This document shows positions 10,419-19,473 of a DNA stretch of 36,744 bases, piece after piece. Origin of the DNA: Cymbomonas tetramitiformis (lineage: Eukaryota; Chlorophyta; Pyramimonadophyceae; Pyramimonadales; Pyramimonadaceae). The stretch covers positions 1-36,744 of the forward strand of contig LGRX02029227.1 in assembly GCA_001247695.2 (NCBI GenBank), read 5' to 3'. Below the pieces are notes generated by a model, which saw only the letters and a list, made by a program, of their open reading frames with translations, was not told the origin of the DNA and did not search any database. The position numbers and the translations under genes were made by a program. Each line of letters opens with the position of its first letter. Position 1 is the stretch's first letter.

Positions 10419-10828
10419 AGGGGGAGTATCCTTATTAAATACAACTGTATTCCTTAAGTACCTTCTGTATTTTGCCAGGATTTACCAGTATTTCGGAACG
10501 CTTCCCATGTAGTGAGCACCTACGGTTATCTATGGCAGATCTGCATAAGTCGACACCGTAATCATTCTCCGAGAACGGTAATTGTTGCCAGAATAGATTT
10601 ATATTATATATATTTGTGTTTTGACAACAATTACCGCTTTTCACCCGATCGATCACCAGAACTATAAATGTTGCCAGAATCAGAATATATTAGATATATT
10701 GGTGTTTTGTCAACATTTACCGCTTTTCACCCAGAACTATAAATGTTGTCACAATCAGAATATCTTACATATATTGGTGTTTTGACAACATTTACCGTTT
10801 TTTTCCTCTTCCGATATATATCTAATCA
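10419..10828. other. Retrotransposon/provirus junction region
   Basis: No gene is seen in this gap. It starts with the purine tract of the retrotransposon and contains a 14-bp perfect inverted repeat (10400-10413 with 10500-10513, CTACATGGGAAGCG). Three copies of the provirus palindrome lie at 10577-10636, 10666-10721 and 10741-10796. The left end of the provirus must lie between about 10427 and 10577. No terminal inverted repeat matching the right side was found by eye. Confidence 0.6.
10577..10796. repeat. Provirus intergenic palindrome, copies 1-3
   Basis: Copy 1 (10577-10635) has perfect 13-bp arms of the form GGTAATTGTTGYC and GACAACAATTACC around a TATATTATATATAT core. Copies 2 (10666-10721) and 3 (10741-10796) have arms AAATGTTGYC and GWCAACATTTACC, and both are preceded by CCAGAACTATAAATG, so they arose by a tandem duplication of about 75 bp. 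All end in the tail ACCGYTTTT. They lie downstream of the leftmost provirus gene. Confidence 0.9.
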
Positions 10829-11674
10829 TTAAAATTGGATTTCTATAAATTTTGCTAGGAAGTTTATACGTTGCCCCTTTAAACTGCGTCCACTGTCCAG
10901 GGTTAACACATATTGCCCACTTTTTACATAAGTGTAATATACCAATGCATCATTTGGATCATTAGCATCGTTTGTTGAAACTGCACTTACATCTATTGTA
11001 TATTTTCTATCATCTATTTGTGCGTTCGTTATTGGGAGAGCAAGTGTATTAAATGTGATATCCATGATTTTTACACCATCATCTACATCGGCTGCACTTA
11101 ACGTCAAATCAAAGAAGCAAATGAATTTACCCGCTGGTATATTTATTGTTCTGTCATTTACATTTCCACCTGTCAAAACAGTAATGACTTCACAACCTAT
11201 GTGAGATAACTCTGACGGCAATGTCAGTCTATTTAACTCTGCGACAGGAGTTTGAACAATATCAGCTTCTATTAAATTAGCACCTATGATATCACCTAAC
11301 ATGTTAATTCTAAAAAATTGAATTGATGGTATAACAGGTCGTTTACGAAACTCCAAAGCATACACTATATTAACTTCTGATAATTCAACCAGTGATGTAT
11401 TCAAATCTATAAATGTTGAATTAGCAGCTTTTGACCCTTGTAATTCTAAATTTGTCTCGGAGCTTAATTGTGCAACGTTGACACTTCCACCATTGATTCT
11501 TGCATTTCCATCTACTTCTAAACCGGAAATCTTTACACTTGCTCCAGCGGTTGCCGGTTCCAAAACTTTATTTGTTTCGGTCCATTTTGAACTTTGTACA
11601 GGATTATATGTTTTACCATTAACGGTATCACATGTTAAATTCTTACAAACTAAACTTTGTCCAAAACTTGACAT
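10829..11674 (-). CDS. Fibre-like virion protein, 281 aa
   Basis: The protein starts MSSFGQSLVCKNLTCDTVNG, closely like the N-termini of two genes upstream on the same strand (12580-14074 and 14114-14467). This shared start looks like a common anchoring segment for exposed virion proteins. The middle is a beta-rich, Asn/Ser/Thr-rich stretch. The C-terminal half (about residues 150-281) looks like a globular beta domain: IPAGKFICFFDLTLS and later YYTYVKSGQYVLTL. The start codon is preceded by TATATATGATAT. It is the last gene of the leftward structural cluster and is followed 33 bp later by palindrome copy 3. A receptor-binding or fibre role is inferred from organisation and composition. Confidence 0.65.
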   Translation of the reverse strand: MSSFGQSLVCKNLTCDTVNGKTYNPVQSSKWTETNKVLEPATAGASVKISGLEVDGNARINGGSVNVAQLSSETNLELQGSKAANSTFIDLNTSLVELSEVNIVYALEFRKRPVIPSIQFFRINMLGDIIGANLIEADIVQTPVAELNRLTLPSELSHIGCEVITVLTGGNVNDRTINIPAGKFICFFDLTLSAADVDDGVKIMDITFNTLALPITNAQIDDRKYTIDVSAVSTNDANDPNDALVYYTYVKSGQYVLTLDSGRSLKGQRINFLAKFIEIQF

Positions 11675-11687
11675 ATATCATATATAC

Positions 11688-12224
11688 CTATTTAAATTTC
11701 ACGCGGTATCGCTTGAATTGTTTTATATGATTAATGCCTAACAATGGTATTGCGTCATCATAAACGTTTACCTTTCCAAAAGCAAGTTCTTCAGTTACAT
11801 CTAAGACTAATGGAACATCGTCAAATTCTATAGTATTTTGTTCACCGCCGACTCCAACAACCACATTTAGTTTGTTTCTAAAATCGGACGTGCCATCTGG
11901 ATAAATTATCCCAATACGTCTTGCATCGGCGGTGAACATAGTTGTAACCTGGGCACCCGTATCATATATTAAAGAAACATGCTCATCCTCCGTTGCCAAG
12001 GATACTGATACAATTTTATCTTGGCGATCTGTTTTTTGTTTAGTTTTTGGTAAGTTCTGTTTACTATATCTAACTACGTTCCCTTGGGGGTCAGCAATAT
12101 TTCTTACCTTGCATCGGGTGTTTGCAAGTCTACCATTTACAATACCTTTTATTCTCATACCGACACCATCTTGAACGACGGTTTCACAACTTGGTAAATT
12201 AGGATTATTTCGCTTTACAGGCAT
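11688..12224 (-). CDS. Retropepsin-like aspartic protease, 178 aa
   Basis: The active-site segment reads VSLIYDTGAQVTTMF (about residues 85-99), the hydrophobic-hydrophobic-D-T-G-A motif of pepsin-fold retroviral-type proteases. The end carries DAIPLLGINHIKQF, matching the family's second conserved block (hydrophobic-LG-x-x-x-h). A basic, Asn/Lys-rich N-terminal 70 residues precede it. Retropepsins work as dimers, which fits the single DTGA here. The gene lies inside the capsid/fibre cluster, where Polintons usually carry an adenain-type (C5) cysteine protease; none was seen. Capsid-protein maturation is therefore the inferred job. It is unlike the retropepsin of the neighbouring retrotransposon (DPGATSSF) and lies in the opposite orientation. 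Confidence 0.8.
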   Translation of the reverse strand: MPVKRNNPNLPSCETVVQDGVGMRIKGIVNGRLANTRCKVRNIADPQGNVVRYSKQNLPKTKQKTDRQDKIVSVSLATEDEHVSLIYDTGAQVTTMFTADARRIGIIYPDGTSDFRNKLNVVVGVGGEQNTIEFDDVPLVLDVTEELAFGKVNVYDDAIPLLGINHIKQFKRYRVKFK

Positions 12225-12233
12225 TTATAATAA

Positions 12234-12587
12234 TCAGGTAAAATAATTGAATCCTGGGTTTATCCAGATCAATACACCGCCACCAGCACCTGCCACTTTA
12301 GATTCCATAGCTGTTCCGATATATGAATCGCCCGCCGTAATCTGAGCACTATTAATTTCCCCACCTACTATGCATTTCACACGTTGGCCCTTCACATACG
12401 TATTATCTGTAGCAGCGGCATTTCTACATGTGGTGAAATCGCGTCCGATCAACACGAAACAACTCTGAGTTGCAGCACTGTCTTGAATACAGACACCGAT
12501 GGGTGTGCAGTTTTGATTACTTTGAGTATACGAGTTATTGAATGGTTGAACTCCATTAACGGTGTTTATTCCATCATCATCAAACAT
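12234..12587 (-). CDS. Small virion-like protein, 117 aa
   Basis: The chosen start is the ATG at 12587 (MFDDDGINTVNG), which overlaps the stop of the upstream fibre gene by 8 bases. A longer frame reaches 12644, but only by reading the fibre gene out of frame. The sequence has several Cys (NQNCTPIGVCIQ, then RDFTTCRN), a basic YVKGQRVKCIVGG, and a Gly/Ala-rich end (VAGAGGGVLIWINPGF). The tail recalls small capsid-decoration proteins, but the match is weak. The tight overlap suggests co-expression with the fibre. Function is not established. Confidence 0.6.
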   Translation of the reverse strand: MFDDDGINTVNGVQPFNNSYTQSNQNCTPIGVCIQDSAATQSCFVLIGRDFTTCRNAAATDNTYVKGQRVKCIVGGEINSAQITAGDSYIGTAMESKVAGAGGGVLIWINPGFNYFT

Positions 12588-14074
12588 GACAAATCGTTGA
12601 AGCCGTAATCGTATTGGCGGTGTTATTAACAAATGTAAATACATCGCCGGTGAATCTCGATGGATTTGCTGGAAGGGTGCGTGGTATTAGCGTACGCTTT
12701 CGTGATGAGTGTCAACGGTACGCTTGATAGTGTGAGTGAGTTGGTTGACCTTGGATAAGCGTAATTCAACGAGTTACTTAGAATAACAGACGCAGAATTT
12801 AATTCATCCAATTCCATGATCGAACCGGTATTCCCCACAGCCAATACTTGAGATAAACTCGGAATACCGCCGCCACTAGAAACAGGACCATATCGCACCT
12901 CATTGGATGCTGTGTCATAATAATGCAACATTTGTGACTCGCTTGCTGGATCGGGACTGGCTCTTATAGGCCTGATATAACAACTACTTGCGACACCGGC
13001 ATTTAATTCTACCCCGCTTGCATTCAAAACAATTGTATTATCTGTGTTTACCGCACTCTGAGCAGAGTTTTGTCCTGCCAAAGCACCTATGTTTATGGAA
13101 CTTTCACCGGCTGTATATTCACCTGCATATTTTCCAATGTTCACTGCTGCATCTTTGCAGTTGACCTGACCACAGTCGTCGCCTATAGACACGACATAGT
13201 CACCACAATTATTATTACACGAACCGGAACCAATTGCAATCGTATCATTACTTGTTGTATTGTTAATAGATAATGCATTGCGGCCGATTGCGATAGAACG
13301 GTCTCCAATGTGGTAAGCGTTTGTATACCCTTGAGTCTGCTCTCCTATCGACACCTTACCTAGACCGCCAGAGCCACTTTCAATTCTAAGATTATTCCCA
13401 CTAAGTTTTTCTTGATTGACAATCATGGTACCTGTACCTGTATATGAAACATCGGCAATTGTCGTTGTGCTTCCTTGATCAGTGACCGATTGTAGATTCT
13501 GATTTGCCCCGAACGGCAGGTTTTGGAGCAAAGAACCGTCTCCACGATATTTACCTGTAGTCAATGTTAGATCACCGGTATTGAGTACAAGTGGACCGTC
13601 GTTTATCAATACCCCACTGCCGAGAGGCTCTATATTAATTGTTGTCTGCAAGCAGGTTACCTCGTTGATGCCTGTTTCGCCTATCTTAACTCGTGTTTGT
13701 TCCACAGGATCCAAGCTTTTAATCTCGAAAGAAGCATCTAAATCATCAAGACCTGCTGAAAACTTTGATTTAGACGCTGGGTTGTTTAACACGTAGTCTA
13801 CAAATTTGATTGATGTGTGTACTTTTAGCGACCCATCTGTCAACAAATTCATCTGTTCTCGTTCATTCAATGGGTCTTGAGTGTCAATCCACGAAATAGT
13901 GTTGTGATATTTGATATCGCTACCAATATGCATGGTCTCAAGCGGCGATTCAACGCTGCCTATAGTTTGACACACCACCGTATCGCAAGTGAGTGTATCA
14001 GTCGGACCCGTGCCATTTACAAATGGTTTACCGTTAATTTCTTTTACTATTAGATTTGACCCGAAAGCTGGCAT
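12580..14074 (-). pseudogene. Long fibre protein with YadA-like head repeats, frameshifted near the end
   Basis: The N-terminus (MPAFGSNLIVKEINGKPF) belongs to the same family as the adjacent MSSFG proteins. The middle, about residues 230-335, carries repeats of the form SIAIGRNAL, TIAIGSGS, VVSIGDDC and VNIGKYAG, the beta-roll typical of trimeric adhesin/YadA heads and of phage and algal-virus fibres. Then comes CYIRPIR followed by LHYYDTASNEVRYGP, a signature seen in front of self-cleaving or chaperone-like fibre tips. The frame breaks near 12680-12700: the beta-rich end (FTGDVFTFVNNTANTIT) continues in another frame to a TGA at 12582-12580. Host attachment is the inferred role. Confidence 0.75.
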
Positions 14075-14113
14075 TATATATTATAAACGATTTAATAATT
14101 TACGGTGATTAGG

Positions 14114-14467
14114 CTATAATTTCATAAAGATTTGTGCAGGTAGATTAGTTGCAGTCCGATAACCATACAATCCATTTTCTTGAATTTGGTCGTTACTTGG
14201 TGGTGTATTAGTCGGTCCAGTCACAATCGGAAGATTTTCTATTCTAAATTTGCTTAGCTTTCCCGCCATGTTGAAACTTGCGATACCGGGGTCCCCGCTT
14301 TGGCTTGCATCAAAATCGAAGGTAGCTTCAGTTCCTAACAAATTGAAATTAGCTCTTGCTTCCGGTGCATTACCATTTCTACCATCACGACCAATTGTCA
14401 TCCCTTTACCATAGAAATCGGTTGCCGTAACTTTTGTTGCATTTAATTCATTACCAAATGAAGACAT
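14114..14467 (-). CDS. Short MSSFG-family virion protein, 117 aa
   Basis: It starts MSSFGNELNATKVTATDF, the third member of the N-terminal motif family in this cluster. It lacks the beta-roll repeats of the long fibre. The rest is Gly/Asn-rich with FNLLGTEATFDFDASQS and an end similar in flavour to fibre tips (GLYGYRTATNLPAQIFMKL). It is preceded by an AT-rich TTAATATATATC stretch next to its ATG. A short fibre, an adaptor or a truncated paralogue of the long fibre are all possible. Confidence 0.6.
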   Translation of the reverse strand: MSSFGNELNATKVTATDFYGKGMTIGRDGRNGNAPEARANFNLLGTEATFDFDASQSGDPGIASFNMAGKLSKFRIENLPIVTGPTNTPPSNDQIQENGLYGYRTATNLPAQIFMKL

Positions 14468-14483
14468 GTTGATATATATTAAC

Positions 14484-14798
14484 TTATGAAAAAAACAGAG
14501 GTTGCAACAATCGACTATTTAATGGATGCTCCATCGGGAAATGGAACATTTCCATCTTTTGAGAAAGCTTTTCACCATGCCCTGGGGTATAACTTTTGTA
14601 TCCCGCCAAAGGATGAACGTTGCTTATCCTGAATGGTGGATATGTGATGCCATTGATTGTTTTACACGGGAGTTGTTGCATCATAACCGGTCTAAAACCT
14701 GACATTTGAAACATCGTCGCGGTGTGAATTTGTTTGTCCACATTGGGACCTGCGTCTTTAATCATATTATAACTGGTTAAGTCAGGTTGTTGTGCCAT
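14484..14798 (-). CDS. Unknown small protein in the capsid cluster, 104 aa
   Basis: The protein MAQQPDLTSYNMIKDAGPNV is not recognised. It is Met/Gln/Pro-rich (MFQMSGFRPVMMQQLPCKTING) and has no membrane segment. It lies between the major capsid gene and the fibre genes with gaps of under 25 bp, and its ATG is preceded by AGTATATATAA, the provirus promoter-like motif. A minor virion component is a reasonable guess from position alone. Confidence 0.5.
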   Translation of the reverse strand: MAQQPDLTSYNMIKDAGPNVDKQIHTATMFQMSGFRPVMMQQLPCKTINGITYPPFRISNVHPLAGYKSYTPGHGEKLSQKMEMFHFPMEHPLNSRLLQPLFFS

Positions 14799-14821
14799 TT
14801 ATATATACTATTACTCGCGTT

Positions 14822-16151
14822 TTAAAATACCGTTTCAATTACACGGTTTTGACCAATACGAAGAACGGCAGTCGTTTCGCAAATGATCATGGTTTCGTTT
14901 GTTGTTAGTACCACCGTTTGTAGATCGTCTACTGGTGATGCAATAGAAGTCTGATAGTAGAAGGAACTGTTTAAACCCCGAGAATCCAATCCTGTCATAC
15001 TGCGGACACCCATTTCTGATGGAAGATTGTAACGTACCATAGGAATGAACTGATTATTGAGCCAATCGTCATAACTGTTAATCTTACAACCCGATAGCGT
15101 ACCATAATTATCGGCCTTTCCAATCGTCAGGAGGTTAAACGCCGTCAACCCTATAGTTGGGCACAAACAAGTTGTTGATATTGAACTGTAGAGCCCCGAG
15201 GCCACCAGCTGAAAACTGAAAGTATGATGGTAGGTAGGTTGTTCCACATGTATTTTCCAATTTAATAAGTCCTTTGTTTTTTTCTCTATAATTAGAAGGC
15301 CTTTGCACAGCATATATGTTATTAATGCATTGTGAACTCAAAGAGAACCTTGTCGATTTGTCCAAAGTATTAGCACCTTCGAAAAAGGTAAAGTAATTGT
15401 AGTATGGTATTTCTAAAAATCCATCACGCAATTTGCTCTCAACGGCAGCATCATAGACTCCAGAACTGAATGTGATCGTCTCTACAGTAAAGTAAAGTGA
15501 TTCCAATTTAAAATTACCGGTTGCTACCAAAGTTTCTTGTGCTTTCGTGTCAATTTCTACACCAGGTCCTTTTGATTTTTGCCAACACCCTAGGAGTTCT
15601 GGACCTGCAAGATACAGTCTTATCTGTATCGGTGGCAAAAATGAAGTATCAATGTAGGATGGTTCAGCTTCACCCAAAAACGTTAGCCATTGATTCAAAA
15701 TGTATGGACGAGGTTTATTGTAAAAGTTCTCGGCTACAGAGATTTCTTGATTTTTTAAAACTCTTTGATAAGTCATTTCTTTGCTAAGAGTGGTTTTGAT
15801 AGTATCAAGTACGCAACTGACGGTGTTGTAGGATTGAAAACCAGTGGTCAACTGCTGCCCTCCGGCGAAAATTTCCATTCTTTGAATCAGTTGCTCGATG
15901 CCATTGGGGAGCGTTATATGTAATTGATCATCAACCTTAAGGTCGTTTTCAAATGCTAAAGGGGTTGTACAGGAACCTAAACAATGCATTGAGAGGCTCT
16001 TCATGTTTACAATTGAATTCATAGGTAGATTCAAAGTTATGGCTGAATATCGTGACGCTTCCGTCAAGTTTGTTGTTTCCAATCTGAAGTAATTGGTGGA
16101 ATATGAACTCATTTTCGATAAGCCGTAGGCCAGAGACATCGGGAGGCTCAT
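14822..16151 (-). pseudogene. MCP: Major capsid protein, double-jelly-roll type, one frameshift
   Basis: Two overlapping frames form one gene of about 440 codons. The first (16151-15135) starts MSLPMSLAYGLSKMSSYSTN and contains beta-rich blocks (YSAITLNLPMNSIVNMKSL, QLIQRMEIFAGGQQLTTG, YNYFTFFEGANTL) and ends near FNINNLFVPNYR. The second (to 14822) continues with LLTIGKADNYGTLSG, LNNQFIPMVRYNL and SSFYYQTSIAS. The switch is around 15145. Length, blocks and position beside a penton-like gene match Polinton/adintovirus hexon-like capsid proteins. Identification rests on pattern and context rather than on an alignment. The single-base break makes this copy non-functional unless it is a sequencing error. 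Confidence 0.75.
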
Positions 16152-16173
16152 TTTTGTATATATATTATAAAGA

Positions 16174-17184
16174 TTATAATATATCTGAGAGACCAGCAGG
16201 TGCTAATTCTTCAACCTTAATGCTTAATGAATAGTTAATACTGCCGTCTGATGCTTGAGTCGGAGATGCCAATGTGATCAGTCTTGCTTTAGAATCTGTA
16301 AGTGTGATTCTAAATGAAGTAAATTGAGACCCAGACACTTCAATAACAAAGTTATCGTTTGGATCTATGTATCTTATGAAATCTGTCGTTGTGTCACTTG
16401 GCAATAATATTTTCGCCCAGATATCAGAACTGATCATTTCGTTATTATTTGTAAAAGTAGAAAGATTGGTTGATTCAATATTGTGTGTTGGTAACGATGT
16501 TATCCTAAGGTACAATGCATCGTTGGTTTGAATGTTGCAAGGGTATATCGATTCACATAAGCTGTACGCTACAACATAACTTGTTTGAAACAAGTCTAAG
16601 AGCTGAGACACTGTACTCATACCTGCCGTACTGCGGTTAACACGGCCACCGAGTACTTGGTCGGAATCGTTGTATTTGCCTGCTGTGGAAACTGAGGTAT
16701 TTAAGGCGGTGTCTAAAGGAGACCCAGGTATAGCTTGAAAATCGCCGCTGACACTAAAAGCTACAAACTTTACATCGGGCTGTGGTGGTCTTAATTCTAT
16801 ACGAAATTTGTTCTCATAATTTAAGGCCCCACCGCTGTCCTTATCATAAGTTGTGGCAACTGTTTGTATCGTGCCACCGATAGCAGTTCTTATTGAGGTG
16901 GTCAATTCAGATGTGAATTGATCCAACTGCGTATAATTTGCATAAGGTATTTTCACTTCCGTTAAAGTATTATTTACCGTATCACCCACATAGAAGATGC
17001 CATTGGTCTCGTTAATACTATACCATGTATTTGCACATGAGAAAGTATTCAAAGTTAATCTCAGTTTGGTTTGTGCTCGGTAATTTATCAGCTGAGTGGG
17101 TATGTTCATTTGCAAAACACGTGCGTCTCTATTGCTATTGTCTTCGGAAGACAAGAATAGTGTTCTTGTGCTAATTACGCTCAT
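16174..17184 (-). CDS. Penton-like minor capsid protein, 336 aa
   Basis: The N-terminus MSVISTRTLFLSSEDNSNRD followed by MNIPTQLINYRAQTKLRLTL has the 'surface loop then beta-strand' start common to penton/minor capsid proteins of Polintons, virophages and giant viruses. The rest is beta-rich, Ser/Thr/Asn-rich, with no membrane helix. It sits just upstream of the major capsid gene (23 bp), the usual order in these viruses, and its start overlaps the end of the 70-aa gene by 14 bp. A vertex-forming single-jelly-roll role is inferred. Confidence 0.65.
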   Translation of the reverse strand: MSVISTRTLFLSSEDNSNRDARVLQMNIPTQLINYRAQTKLRLTLNTFSCANTWYSINETNGIFYVGDTVNNTLTEVKIPYANYTQLDQFTSELTTSIRTAIGGTIQTVATTYDKDSGGALNYENKFRIELRPPQPDVKFVAFSVSGDFQAIPGSPLDTALNTSVSTAGKYNDSDQVLGGRVNRSTAGMSTVSQLLDLFQTSYVVAYSLCESIYPCNIQTNDALYLRITSLPTHNIESTNLSTFTNNNEMISSDIWAKILLPSDTTTDFIRYIDPNDNFVIEVSGSQFTSFRITLTDSKARLITLASPTQASDGSINYSLSIKVEELAPAGLSDIL

Positions 17185-17383
17185 CTATATCAATATAACA
17201 ATTATCTTTTATGGAATCAATAGTATCCCGGTCTAAAGGAATTGGTTCTTCAATGTTTCCAGTACAAAGGTTATCGTAAAATTCTGGACGTTTGATATAA
17301 TCATCTACAAGCAATTCTACATGAGCTTCTTTAATATCGGGATATTGAAGTTTGGCCAATCGTATCAATTCTTCACGGTCCAT
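17171..17383 (-). CDS. Small acidic protein, 70 aa
   Basis: MDREELIRLAKLQYPDIKEA continues as an acidic, largely helical sequence ending DIDERN. It overlaps the start of the penton-like gene by 14 bp, so the two were probably expressed together. Its ATG follows the AT-rich stretch TATTATCTACGTATAATAAA. No family was recognised. Confidence 0.5.
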   Translation of the reverse strand: MDREELIRLAKLQYPDIKEAHVELLVDDYIKRPEFYDNLCTGNIEEPIPLDRDTIDSIKDNCYIDIDERN

Positions 17384-17410
17384 TTTATTATACGTAGATA
17401 ATAAAAGGCG

Positions 17411-17469
17411 TTATTTGTTGCCATAATGAGAATATATTATATATATTAGTGTTTTGACAACAATTACCG
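17411..17469. repeat. Provirus intergenic palindrome, copy 4
   Basis: The arms are TTATTTGTTGCC (17411-17422) and GACAACAATTACC (17456-17468) around TATATTATATATAT. It begins within about 30 bp upstream of the 70-aa gene's ATG and ends 7 bp beyond the stop of the lipase gene. Confidence 0.9.
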
Positions 17470-17474
17470 CTTTT

Positions 17475-18790
17475 TCATATTTCCGATTGTCGTTCAAACA
17501 ATTCCCTATCTTGATCAGCACGACCCGTGACTTGACGTATCATCTCTGTGATTGGATCATAGATCGACACTTCACTTAATGGTTTTTGTTCTATAGGACT
17601 CAATCCTAATTTTTCACGTATGTAATTCTTCTCGCCCAAGCTTTCTTTAACACCCATTGCATTCATTAAATCTGTGAAGTTTACATTTGGAGTTTCTGAT
17701 AATAAGATTGGTTCTAATAAACCTTGAGTGGTCCTAAATATACGTTCGTCGTTGGTGTCGGTCGGTGTATAATATCCAAGGTACCCTCCCACAGCCGAAC
17801 CTGTCATGGCGTTGGCGAAGCCGTAACGAGACCTTGCTGTACTGACTCGCGTAGACTCCGGTGCATCTGAGTACATTTGTTCCACGCTATGCAATTTTGT
17901 CAAATTGTTTTCCGTACCTACCTTTGGATTGACATGTACGATATCATAATTGCTTTTGGGATGTGGCTTCAATCGTGCCGGCAAGGATATCAGATCACCT
18001 TCAGTTGAGTATAATACTTGCTTTTTGGTTCTTGCAAAGGATTTATTGCTGGGTTAAAATGATGCCCTTCCACAATATTTATTTCTGCTACATAATTGCT
18101 TTGACCACCACCGTTAGAGTGTCCGGTGACAGATAGCTTATAGCCACCGTATTTACTTTTGACATCGTCAAATCGTTGTTGTGCTTCTTGATATCTTGAT
18201 GTACTACGTTGTTGTTTCATTAATGTCAAAATATTTACATACCAATCTTCTACGTTTTGTCCACGTGAGATATCCTGGGCAAGAGTGTTCAGACTTCCAA
18301 ATTCTGCATCAGAGCCTCGATATGCAATAATGACGTCTTGACTTTTAGGATTGGCCAACGTTGTAGAATTTCTGCCCGACAAACTTTGATCTACGTAATA
18401 ACCCGGAAGTCCTCTCATGATATTACCCTTTAAACGTGCTTTATCACCATAGCTATATGCATACGAAACATCTGATGCTCGTGCATATTTCGTTTGTGTA
18501 GAATCGTCCTTAGATGTAATGTTACGCCCAAATACTTTGTTTAAAGCGGTACTGGGAAATTTCACTGCGTCTTGACTGAGATCATTTAGCAATCTTGAGG
18601 TGTCTCTTTGTGTATACTTGTCAACATCGTCAGGTTTCATGATTGGTTTACTCTTGACTGTGACCATAGATTTGAAAGGTGCACTACTATTGCCAGGCCC
18701 ATTACGCGAAACCAAACTATGCATTTGTTTATCATTTTGATGATCAACAAAATTACTAAAAAGAACTGGTAGATGGACGACAGTAAGCAT
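17475..18790 (-). pseudogene. Class-3 (alpha/beta hydrolase) lipase-like protein, frameshifted
   Basis: The first frame (18790-17990) carries DVIIAYRGSDAEFGSL, then WYVNILTLMKQQ, RYQEAQQRFDDV and the nucleophile elbow LSVTGHSNGGGQ (G-H-S-N-G). This is the lipase class 3 pattern, where S is the catalytic serine. The frame stops at 17990 close to a second frame (17984-17475) that continues with lipase-like SNYDIVHVNPKVG and LHSVEQM. A one-base shift near 18000 is therefore likely. The true start may be an internal Met, since the first 20 residues look non-conserved. Phospholipase or lipase activity could help virions cross membranes, as PLA2 does in parvoviruses; this is inference. The gene lies among virion genes. 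Confidence 0.75.
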
Positions 18791-18829
18791 TGGATTGATA
18801 GCTTTGATTACAAGGAACTTGCATTACTA

Positions 18830-19450
18830 TTAAGGAGCTTTTGATTTAGGAGCAAGATCGGCTCCAGTTATGAAACTATCAACTCTTTGCAAAGGACTTG
18901 CAGGAGCCGCCGTTTGACTCCTTGTTGTTACTCTCTCAGATGCAAACGTTCCAAACCTGCTTGGAGAAGCCATCATATCGCCTTGTAACAATGCTGTTGC
19001 TTCCTTTCGCAGACGTGAGCCCCGTCCAGTATCGCGTGACGGTCCAGCTTCAGGAGTGCTTGGTAATAGTTCTTTGGATGCTTCTGCGACCATGGCGTCT
19101 CGATCTTGAGCGGCTTTCTCAATACGCTGCAACGCTTGATTATTGATATTCTCTTGTATAGGATTTATTGATATCATCGGGTCCAATGCCATCATAGAAT
19201 TAGGCCTGGTTGTATCAATACCACTGCTATAGTCCTGAATGTCTCGCACTAATGGCTCCGTTCTTATGATTGAATCTCTCAAACTATTGTAGAATACCGC
19301 ACTGTTTTGTGACGGCATCGTTATCACGTAGTTGTTTTTAGCAAGTTTACCATATCCTCGGAACAGAGTGTCGGAACTTGAGCCATTGGCAACTCCCATC
19401 ATTTTCATACAATTACGTCGTCCGACCTCATCGGTCAATATTGTTCTCAT
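18830..19450 (-). CDS. Unknown Ala/Ser-rich virion-cluster protein, 206 aa
   Basis: The N-terminal part (MRTILTDEVGRRNCMKMMGV) is followed by a segment with NNYVITMPSQNSAVFYNSL. The C-terminal half is disordered-looking and rich in Ala, Ser, Arg and Pro (TPEAGPSRDTGRGSRLRKEA and later TRSQTAAPASPLQ). It is not recognised. Position between lipase and integrase, and the low-complexity tail, would suit a scaffold or core protein. Confidence 0.5.
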   Translation of the reverse strand: MRTILTDEVGRRNCMKMMGVANGSSSDTLFRGYGKLAKNNYVITMPSQNSAVFYNSLRDSIIRTEPLVRDIQDYSSGIDTTRPNSMMALDPMISINPIQENINNQALQRIEKAAQDRDAMVAEASKELLPSTPEAGPSRDTGRGSRLRKEATALLQGDMMASPSRFGTFASERVTTRSQTAAPASPLQRVDSFITGADLAPKSKAP

Positions 19451-19473
19451 TAAAGTAATGTAGAAAAAAATCG

